Origin: DATBMY01 sp036554605
GTDB taxonomy: Bacteria > Acidobacteriota > Blastocatellia > UBA7656
NCBI GenBank assembly: GCA_036554605.1
Contig: DATBMY010000007.1
Coordinates: forward strand, 1 to 22,371
Length of the DNA stretch: 22,371 nucleotides
Reading direction: 5' to 3'
Shown here: in pieces, positions 6,963-13,403 of the stretch
Layout: the number at the start of each line of letters is the position of its first letter
How positions within the stretch are numbered: position 1 is the stretch's first letter
Translations under genes and position numbers: made by a program
The notes under the pieces: model-generated
What the model was told of the DNA's origin: nothing
The model's input: the letters and a program-made list of their open reading frames with translations, nothing else
The model's database searches: none

Positions 6963-8117
6963 TCAACGGTCGACAATGGAAAGCCGCACGGGAATCACAA
7001 GACGCGGCTTCTGCGGGTCATCGGTCTCGATCGTTAGGTTGCCGTTATAAGCGCCCGGTCCGGTCACGCCCTCGGCTTTCGGCGCGATGCGGAAAAGGTA
7101 GTTGCGCCCTTCGACTATGATCTGCTGATCAAACTTCAGGAAGGGGAGCGAAGAGGAGATGCTCTTGATCTTGAATGCCCCGACCTGCTTTCTTATGCTG
7201 ACGCGCCCCGGGCGCGCCCGGGCGGCCCTTATGTCGGAAAGAGCGAACTCGCCCAGATCAAGTTCGCGTGGCGCTACGGTCAGATTTTCGGTTACGGTCT
7301 GGTAGGTTATCTCTACCGCGACGTCCCGCGGCCCGCCGTCGAGTTGAAGCGATACGGGTAGCTTCCGCCAGCCCGCCTGGCTCCCTCCCTCAAGCAGCAC
7401 ATCCAGCCAGTAATCGCCGCCCGGCTCTCGCCTGAGCTTCACGGTTTCGGGCGCGCCCGGGGCAAGCTTTACCTCGCCCGCGGTCGCGGGTCTGACCCTG
7501 AACGAAAGCGATAGCTTTTCGCCCGCCTCAAGCAGTACCTGCGGATGGGCCGTGGGCCATACCTTAAAGACGCTCATCGCCTCGCCGTGAGCGACATCGG
7601 CGTTCTGTATTCGAAAGACGTAAGCGGGCACGGGCAGGACATTGGCCTTGACGATAAACTTCAAGAGCCTGGTCTTCGGGTCGGTAGTTTCAAGCAGGAA
7701 GGCGTGCTCGACCGCCCCCTTCGCGTCCGCCGTATTGAGTTTTATTCTGACGTTGCCAGCCTGACCAGGCTGTATGACTTTCTGGAAATAAAAGTCAGTA
7801 GGCGTGCATCAACTCGGGGCCGCGCGCCGGGCGGGCGTCGCCGTAAAGGAATTGCCCGCAAAACCCGCGCGCACAATCGGCGGGCGCAAGTCGCGGCCGA
7901 CTTCCACGCGCTGTCTTAGCTCAACGGGCTTCGCGCCGTTGTTACGAATCAGGAACGTGTGCTCGATCTCCTCGCCGGCAAAGACGTTCCCGAAATCGAA
8001 GGTCGAGTCTTCGACGGTTAAATCAGGCGCAAGACCGCCCGTCGCGCGAACGGGCATGACGCCGGAGAAGACCGCAAGCAGAAAACCTAATAGTATGTGC
8101 GTTGCAATATATCTCAT
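6963..8117 (-). pseudogene. DUF1573-type secreted protein gene interrupted by one in-frame TGA
   Basis: The frame from ATG at 8117 begins with a signal peptide (MRYIATHILLGFLLAVFSG) and a DUF1573 start (FDFGNVFAGEEIEHTFLIRNNG). It reaches TGA at 7811-7809. The very next codons, still in the same frame, read CTPTDFYFQKVIQPGQAG and continue open to 6963 (282 more codons) as a normal continuation of DUF1573 (VIQPGQAGNVRIKLN) plus further Ig-like beta domains (about residues 160-384, ending TIETDDPQKPRLVIPVRLS). So the gene is one 385-codon unit with one internal stop, not two genes. Likely a recent nonsense mutation, small deletion or sequencing error; recoding is discussed in the findings. DUF1573 proteins are Ig-like envelope proteins of unclear role. 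Confidence 0.75.
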
Positions 8118-8127
8118 AAATTGTCAC

Positions 8128-8250
8128 ATCAGGGATCAGGGGCCGGGAGTCAGAGGTCAGGGGTTTCTCATCAAATATGTCGTATCAAATCTCGGATGCT
8201 GTCTCATTAGCAATCTCTGTCCCCTGGCACCCGGCCCCCGACCACTGATA
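8128..8250. repeat. G-rich inverted-repeat element, copy 1
   Basis: The left arm (8128-8163) is made of GGGGTCAGG-like units and the right arm (8221-8250) of their complements (CCCGGCCCCCGACC). The AT-rich middle holds TCAAATATG and TATCAAATCTC. It fills the gap between the DUF1573 gene and the SDR gene. Two related copies are at 13271-13403 and 16325-16424. Confidence 0.7.
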
Positions 8251-8272
8251 GTAAATGCCCTATGGCTATAAT

Positions 8273-9166
8273 TCAAGGTTGCCGCACTTTCAGCTTTTCG
8301 GCCGACACGCCCGATTGCCGGCTGACTAGATAATCGAACAGCCGCTCCGGCAGCCAGCGGCGCAGCCCGAGCAGTAATCGCGCGTGTCGCGGCGCGGCAT
8401 ATCGAGCGCGGGGGCGCGGGGCGGCGAGCGCCTTCACCACCAGCCGCGCTATATCATCGGGGCGGCCCGCAATGCGCCGCATGCGCTTGTAGCCTTCGCC
8501 GAATCCCGAAAAGAACGGGGCATAAGGGCTATCCTGCTCGATGACCGGCTTCGATTTTTCGTTCGCCACGCTCAGGAATTCCGTGAGGATGAAGCCTGGC
8601 TCTATGATGACTACCTTTATTCCGAACGGGGCAAGCTCGCCGCGCATACCGTCGGAAATGGCTTCCAGAGCGTGTTTCGTGGCGTCGTAAACCGACGACA
8701 GCGGCCGCGCTATGCGCCCCGCCACCGAGCTTATATTGACTATACGCCCTTCGCCCTGTTTGCGCATGACGGGTATGGCAAGCTGCGTGAGCGCGATGAG
8801 CGAAAAGAGGTTCGTCTCGAAATTCTCGCGGATATTTTCGACCGGCACGATCTCTATGGGGCCGCGCTGGCCGTAGCCCGCGTTGTTGACCAGCGCGTCT
8901 ATGCGGCCGAACCTCCTTATGGTCTCTTCGATTATCCGCTCGCGGTCTCTGGCGGAAGTGATGTCGGAGGCGACTTGAAGCGCTTGCCCGCCCGCCTGCT
9001 CGATCTCTCGGCTGAGCGCGCTCAGTCTTTCGGCGCGGCGCGCGACAAGCACGAGGCTTGCGCCTTCGCGCGCGAGAAAACGCGCCGTCTCCAGGCCTAT
9101 GCCGGCCGACGCGCCCGTGATTATCACGACGCGCCCCCGTAGCCTTCCACTCCCTTTTTCAATCAT
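8273..9166 (-). CDS. Short-chain dehydrogenase/reductase (SDR)
   Basis: A 297-residue classical SDR. Start ATG at 9166 gives MIEKGSGRLRGRVVIITG; a longer frame exists but its extra 74 codons are a shadow of the esterase gene. The nucleotide-binding TGASAGIG is at 17-24, NNAG at 94-97, and the catalytic set is S147 with Y160 and K164 (VYDATK). The reaction is NAD(P)-dependent interconversion of an alcohol and a ketone or aldehyde; substrate unknown. The C-terminus is extended and basic (RARYAAPRHARLLLGLRRWLPERL), like membrane-associated SDRs that act on lipids. The start overlaps the stop of the upstream esterase by four bases (ATGA), which indicates translational coupling. Confidence 0.9.
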   Translation of the reverse strand: MIEKGSGRLRGRVVIITGASAGIGLETARFLAREGASLVLVARRAERLSALSREIEQAGGQALQVASDITSARDRERIIEETIRRFGRIDALVNNAGYGQRGPIEIVPVENIRENFETNLFSLIALTQLAIPVMRKQGEGRIVNISSVAGRIARPLSSVYDATKHALEAISDGMRGELAPFGIKVVIIEPGFILTEFLSVANEKSKPVIEQDSPYAPFFSGFGEGYKRMRRIAGRPDDIARLVVKALAAPRPRARYAAPRHARLLLGLRRWLPERLFDYLVSRQSGVSAEKLKVRQP

Positions 9167-9882
9167 AAGTAGTCGCGGATCATTCTTCGCCAGGAGGGCC
9201 AGTCGTGAATTATTCCGCCCTGCCAGTCGTCGAGCCGGTGCCGAATGGCGCGGCCGTTGAGCACCTCCGACATGCCGTATGTGCGCTCGCGGCAAATCCC
9301 CAGGTCGTTGTCGCTCGTGGCAAGCGCGATCTCCATGCCGCGTATGAGGCCGAGCAACCGCTCGTCGCCGAGGTTGGCAATGTACCACGGCGGGTTGTTG
9401 AAATAGACGCTTTCGTCATAGTAACCGTCCACGAGCCGGTTGATCGAATAAGAGCCGCTAAGCCCTACGGTCTTGCGAACCAGATCGGGATTCTTAAAGG
9501 CGAAGTTCACCGCGAGGTAGGCCCCGAAGCTCACGCCCGCGGTTATCAGGAACGGGTTCGGGTTGCGCGAGCGTATGAACGGGACAAGCTCCTCGCGCAC
9601 GTAAGATTCCCAGGCGTTGTGCCTGCCGATGCGCTCGCTCGGGTGAAGGCGGTCGTTGTACCACGAGTCGGCGCAGAAGCTGTCTATGCCGTAAAGCTGG
9701 ATGTGCCCGGCGTCAATCTTGTCGGCGAGCGTATCTATCATCAGGAAATCTTTCCACTCGTAGAATCTACCCCACGAGCTTGGCATGACGATGACCGGCG
9801 CGCCCGCCTGTCCGTGAACAAGCACCTCCATATCGCGCTGCATGCGCGGGCTGAACCACCTGGCGTACTCTTCTCTTGGCAT
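9163..9882 (-). CDS. Alpha/beta-hydrolase esterase, paralogue 2
   Basis: A 239-residue esterase of the putative-esterase (esterase D-like) type when started at ATG 9882 (MPREEYARWFSPRMQRDMEV). A TTG start at 9918 would add 12 residues. The nucleophile elbow is G116-V-S118-F-G120 (TAGVSFGAY) and the catalytic histidine is probably H226 in HDWPSW. LSGSYSINR after the elbow is typical. It is a paralogue of the next upstream gene: serine and histidine fall at the same positions, and YFNNP with a following NLG is shared. No signal peptide is present, so it is cytoplasmic. It is the middle gene of a three-gene operon and overlaps the SDR start by four bases. Confidence 0.85.
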   Translation of the reverse strand: MPREEYARWFSPRMQRDMEVLVHGQAGAPVIVMPSSWGRFYEWKDFLMIDTLADKIDAGHIQLYGIDSFCADSWYNDRLHPSERIGRHNAWESYVREELVPFIRSRNPNPFLITAGVSFGAYLAVNFAFKNPDLVRKTVGLSGSYSINRLVDGYYDESVYFNNPPWYIANLGDERLLGLIRGMEIALATSDNDLGICRERTYGMSEVLNGRAIRHRLDDWQGGIIHDWPSWRRMIRDYL

Positions 9883-9924
9883 GCGGTGTAAGCTAGCCCG
9901 ATAGCGCCCTTTTTTCAAGCGCGA

Positions 9925-10656
9925 TCAGAACTTCGATTCAAGGTAATAGCGCATCATCTCGCGCCAGGTGGGCCAGTCGTGCGGCATATCATAGCCCCAT
10001 AAATCGAGCTCGTGCGGTATCTCTTTGCTGCGCAGAATATCTGAAAGCCTCCGCGACGCGCCGGGGTTCTCCCAATCGCCCTGCCCCGTAGTAATGTATA
10101 TGTGCCGTTTGCCGCGCAGCATGTCCAGGTCGTGGCCTCCGAGGTTCGGGAGATAATCAACCGGGTTGTTGAAATAGATGTTATCGTCGTAGTAATCGCC
10201 CGAGAAATATTCGCGTATGTCGTAAGAGCCGCTCATGGCTATCATCCCGTCGAACAGGTCGGGCCGGCGAAAGAGCTGGTTCGCGCAGTGAAACGCGCCG
10301 AGGCTCGCGCCCGCCGTGATGACGCCTATACGCCCGCGACAGCTATTCCATATATAAGGTATCACCTCGTCGGTGATGTAGCGGTTATAGTGGACCTGCC
10401 ACAGCGCCTTCTCGCGCGGGTGGTTGTGCTGGTTGAGCCAGCCCTCGCGATTGATGCTGTTGATCGAAAATACTTTCACTTTGCCGGAATCGATGAACTC
10501 CTCGATGGCGTTTAGAAAGTAGAATCGCTCGTACTCCAGAAAGTCGGCGGCGGCCGTCGGAAACAGCAGCAGCGGAAATCCGTAATGGCCGTAGGTGACG
10601 ATTCCCATCTCGCGGTATAGGCTTGGACTGTGCCATGAGTCTATGACTCTTTGCAT
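9925..10656 (-). CDS. Alpha/beta-hydrolase esterase, paralogue 1
   Basis: A 243-residue cytoplasmic esterase. AAGGAGAA lies seven bases before the ATG, so the start is firm. The nucleophile is S118 in GASLG (116-120), with the likely catalytic histidine H226 in HDWPTW. LSDILRSKEIPHELDLWG precedes the histidine, as in family members of the esterase D/putative esterase group (PF00756-like). It is the first gene of the operon esterase-esterase-SDR and diverges from the VWA gene with a 197-base gap that must hold both promoters. The natural substrate, an ester or thioester, is unknown. Tandem duplication explains the two neighbouring paralogues. Confidence 0.88.
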   Translation of the reverse strand: MQRVIDSWHSPSLYREMGIVTYGHYGFPLLLFPTAAADFLEYERFYFLNAIEEFIDSGKVKVFSINSINREGWLNQHNHPREKALWQVHYNRYITDEVIPYIWNSCRGRIGVITAGASLGAFHCANQLFRRPDLFDGMIAMSGSYDIREYFSGDYYDDNIYFNNPVDYLPNLGGHDLDMLRGKRHIYITTGQGDWENPGASRRLSDILRSKEIPHELDLWGYDMPHDWPTWREMMRYYLESKF

Positions 10657-10853
10657 CGATATTCTCCTTTACTTTTATCCTGCGCGGGGCCCCTTAGAGA
10701 GCAAATCGTTAAGCTAGCCATAAGCGGCGCGGATTTCAAGTGCCGGCAGCGGTCTTCACCCGGACTTGCTGGCTGGCTATTCGGAGCATTGCTTTTAATC
10801 GCCGGCGCGATTCTAATAAGAGTGTTTCGGGTCCTTTCAAATCGGAGCGACTT

Positions 10854-11828
10854 ATGAGAAGACCGGTCAAAGTACTCGTCGGGTCTTTTGCCCCGCTGCT
10901 CGCGCTCTGCGTGCTTGCCGGCGCTCGAACTCAACAAAAGGGTCAGGACGAAGACGTCATAAAGCTCAATGCCGACCTTGTTATAGTCGACGCGCAGGTT
11001 TTGAGCCGCAAGACCGGCCAGCCCGTCAACGGGCTCGTTCGCGAAAACTTTACGGTCTATGAAGACGGCGTAAAGCAATACATAGAAACATTCAGCCAGG
11101 ACAGGCTGCCTCTTTCCATTGTGCTTCTTTTAGACGTAAGCGGAAGCGTTCAGCCGGTGCTCAACGAAGTGCAGGACTCAGGTCTCAGCGCGCTAAAACA
11201 ACTAAAACCCGAAGACGAGATTGCGGTAATGGCTTTCGGCAAATGGACAAGGGTCATACAGGATTTCACGACCGACCGCGAGCAGATAATAAAACAGATC
11301 GGCTCGATCAAAACCATGGGTCATTGGATCAGAGAAGGCACATTTATTGACGAGGCGATATTCAAGGCGGCCGAGCACCTTCGCAAGGCTTCAAACCCCG
11401 ACAGCCGCCGCTCGATCATCGTGATCTCCGATAACCTCTCCAACCAGCCGGACGACGCCGGACACTCTCGCGGCGAGGCCATGCAGGAGTTGCTTGAAAA
11501 CGGCAGCGTCGTGTCTGCACTGATAATCGGTGACTTTGAAACCGCGGTGAAAGAGTACGGCCTCAAAGGCTATCACCTGGCCGACAGCATCGGTCCATAC
11601 GTAGCGGAGACGGGCGGCGTAATTATTCCCGCGAGCAAGAGCGACGCCAGCCGCAAGCTCGGTGAAGTCATCGAACGGTTGCGCACGCGCTACAGCCTCG
11701 GATACTTTTCGACCAATGCAAAACGGGATGGGAAGCTCCGCAAGATAAGCCTGAAGATTTCACCCGATGTCGAAAAACGCGAGGGAAAGATAGGCATTGT
11801 CACGCGCAAGGGATATTACGCGCATTAG
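10854..11828 (+). CDS. Secreted VWA-domain protein (VWFA-related Acidobacterial type)
   Basis: A 324-residue protein started at ATG 10854, with GGAG seven bases upstream. The same frame opens further upstream but lacks a site there. A signal peptide covers about 1-25 (VGSFAPLLALCVLAGA). A short domain (about 35-82) reads DLVIVDAQVLSRKTGQPV then GLVRENFTVYEDGVKQ, the usual opening of this acidobacterial family (TIGR03436). The VWA domain follows with the metal-binding D94-V-S-G-S98. ETGG and RYSLGYFST close the domain as in the family. VWA domains mediate metal-dependent protein contacts; the partner is unknown. The stop is five bases from the stop of the convergent thiolase-like gene. Confidence 0.9.
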   Translation: MRRPVKVLVGSFAPLLALCVLAGARTQQKGQDEDVIKLNADLVIVDAQVLSRKTGQPVNGLVRENFTVYEDGVKQYIETFSQDRLPLSIVLLLDVSGSVQPVLNEVQDSGLSALKQLKPEDEIAVMAFGKWTRVIQDFTTDREQIIKQIGSIKTMGHWIREGTFIDEAIFKAAEHLRKASNPDSRRSIIVISDNLSNQPDDAGHSRGEAMQELLENGSVVSALIIGDFETAVKEYGLKGYHLADSIGPYVAETGGVIIPASKSDASRKLGEVIERLRTRYSLGYFSTNAKRDGKLRKISLKISPDVEKREGKIGIVTRKGYYAH

Positions 11829-11833
11829 GCGCT

Positions 11834-13252
11834 TCAGCGCACCGGGCGGCATTTCCAGTAGTAGCTCGTAAAGCCTTCGGCTTCATATATCCTGCGGAAA
11901 GTCATCTCTACTTTCTGGCCGATGCCGACCTCGGCGGGGTCGCGGTCGGTCATCATAAGGTATGCGCGGCCGCCCTCATCGAAATCGACTATGGTCATCA
12001 CGGTGGGCGGGTCGGGGTCGGCGTTCAAAAAATCTACGGTGAAGGTAAAAAGCGTAGCCTGCTTGCCGGCGAGCCGGATGCTTTCAAACTGATCGCGCGA
12101 TTGGCAAGAGATACAGACGCGCTGTTGCGGATATTGAATCTTGCCGCAAGCCAGACAGCGCGAGCCGCGCAGCTTGTATATCTCGTCGCGCCGCCTCCAT
12201 ATTTGCGGGGCCGAGGCCGTGGGCATCTGCCGGCGCGGGCTTTCAGTCTCGATCAACTCGCGGAATTTCGCATAGCGCTCATAGCTCTCCATAAGGGTTT
12301 TCGACCGCAGGTAACCGCTGACGCCGCGCCGCGCGGCCTTTCTTTGACGCTCGATCTCTCCGGTCACTTCGAAAAGCAGCGCGTCGGCTCCCGAGCCGTA
12401 CCCCACGACGAGCAGCTTCTCGCCCGGCTGCGCGCTCTCAAGCACGGAAGAGAGCACCAGCAGCGGCATGGCCGCGCCCGTGTTGCCTACCGTGCTGAAG
12501 AGATGATCAGGAAGCTGCTCCGGGCGCAGCCCGAGCGCGCGGGCCGTGGAGGCAAGCGTCCCGGGATCCGGCGCGTAAAATATAGCCTTCGATATTTCCG
12601 CCGGGCCTATAGCGGTGCGCTCGAACAGTTCGCCCACAGCCTGCCGCACTACGCGCTGGTAGCCCTGCGATATGGCAAAACGCTCCTCCCAGCCCGCGAC
12701 AAAATCATCGCCCGGCCTGCGCCACAGGTCGGTTATCTCGTCGACGACCGAATGGCTCGCCACCAGCTCTGCTATCACGTTGTCGCGCCCGACCGATACG
12801 GCCGAAGCCGCGTCGCCAAAGATCCGCTCGCCGGCCGAGCGCGGCGGCGCGAGCCTTGTGTCGGCCGATGCGATGATGATGTTGGAGGCCGAGCCGGCCC
12901 CGATCGAATCTATTGCCGCGCGCAGGGCCGTGGTCGCCGAGCGCAGCGACCCCGTGTAATCGGCTGTCCTCACGTCGTGGCGCAGGTCGGCGACCGTCGC
13001 TATGAGCGCGGAGGCTTGCTTCTCGGCATAGGGCGAAGTGGTAGAGGCAAACACGAGCCCGTCTATATTTGAAGCGTCGTCGCCCGCAAGCAGGTCGCGC
13101 ACTGCCTCGACCGCAAGCGTAATGGAGTCTTCGTCGACATTTGCGACGGCGCGCTCGCCGTCAGTCGCGCGCCCGCCCCACGCGCGGGCAATCTCTTTAT
13201 GAGGCAGCCTGAGATAAGGTATGTAAGCGCCGAAAGCTGTTATCCCCGTCAT
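11834..13252 (-). CDS. Thiolase-like (HMG-CoA synthase-like) protein fused to a DUF35 zinc/OB domain
   Basis: A 472-residue fusion. Residues 1-300 have the thiolase/HMG-CoA-synthase fold (TGITAFGAYIPYLRL, VFASTTSPYAEKQ, IFGDAASAV, GNTGAA at 256-261, VGYGSGADALLFEV). Residues about 355-470 are DUF35: zinc ribbon C366, C369, C380, C383, then an OB-fold. DUF35 proteins partner thiolases and help channel acyl groups; here they are fused. The usual nucleophilic cysteine is missing from the expected place (ADYTGSLRSATTAL, 97-110), and the region expected to hold the catalytic histidine reads FYAPDPGTL. GGAGAA lies before the ATG. Neighbouring hydratases and CoA-transferase suggest acyl-CoA metabolism. 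An enzyme using other residues, or a non-catalytic partner, are both possible. Confidence 0.82.
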   Translation of the reverse strand: MTGITAFGAYIPYLRLPHKEIARAWGGRATDGERAVANVDEDSITLAVEAVRDLLAGDDASNIDGLVFASTTSPYAEKQASALIATVADLRHDVRTADYTGSLRSATTALRAAIDSIGAGSASNIIIASADTRLAPPRSAGERIFGDAASAVSVGRDNVIAELVASHSVVDEITDLWRRPGDDFVAGWEERFAISQGYQRVVRQAVGELFERTAIGPAEISKAIFYAPDPGTLASTARALGLRPEQLPDHLFSTVGNTGAAMPLLVLSSVLESAQPGEKLLVVGYGSGADALLFEVTGEIERQRKAARRGVSGYLRSKTLMESYERYAKFRELIETESPRRQMPTASAPQIWRRRDEIYKLRGSRCLACGKIQYPQQRVCISCQSRDQFESIRLAGKQATLFTFTVDFLNADPDPPTVMTIVDFDEGGRAYLMMTDRDPAEVGIGQKVEMTFRRIYEAEGFTSYYWKCRPVR

Positions 13253-13270
13253 TATTTTCTCCGCGAGTCA

Positions 13271-13403
13271 ATCAGGGGTCAGAGGTCAGGGGCGGGGTCA
13301 GGCCATCTGAACTATGAAATCTCAAATATGCTATTTCAAATCTCAAAGGCTATCTGACAGACAATCCCTGACACCCGACCCCCGACCCCAGGCCCCTGGC
13401 CAA
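13271..13403. repeat. G-rich inverted-repeat element, copy 2
   Basis: The left arm has GGGGTCAGAGGTCAGGGG plus GGGG, the right arm CCCGACCCCCGACCCC. The AT-rich middle contains a 23-base block (13315-13337) that is the exact reverse complement of 16363-16385 in copy 3, and CAGGCCATCTGAA (13299-13311) is also shared in inverse orientation. It ends directly at the kinase stop codon. Confidence 0.8.

Noticed and set aside
7744..7775. SECIS-like hairpin after the DUF1573 TGA
   Set aside because: A CAGCC/GGCUG stem with a UGGUCA loop exists, but it is too far from the TGA for typical bacterial SECIS elements; kept only as a test in the findings.
8128..8250. Possible CRISPR array from repeated GGGGTCAGG units
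   Set aside because: The units are short, imperfect, contiguous and arranged as two inverted arms, with no regular unique spacers and no cas genes.
7545..8271. Plus-strand frames over the broken DUF1573 gene
   Set aside because: They have no family resemblance, while the minus frame resumes DUF1573 sequence directly after the TGA.
9166..9388. Longer N-terminus of the SDR
   Set aside because: The 74 extra codons are antiphase shadow of the esterase gene; the Rossmann start follows the ATG at 9166 normally.
10651..10857. 68-codon plus-strand frame with a hydrophobic stretch ending in an ATGA overlap with the VWA start
   Set aside because: Its start lies on the esterase start codon and ribosome site, there is no ribosome site of its own, and the region must hold two divergent promoters. 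A very small membrane protein cannot be fully excluded.
12101..13072. 323-codon plus-strand frame opposite the thiolase-like gene
   Set aside because: Arg/Ala-rich antisense shadow with no family character.
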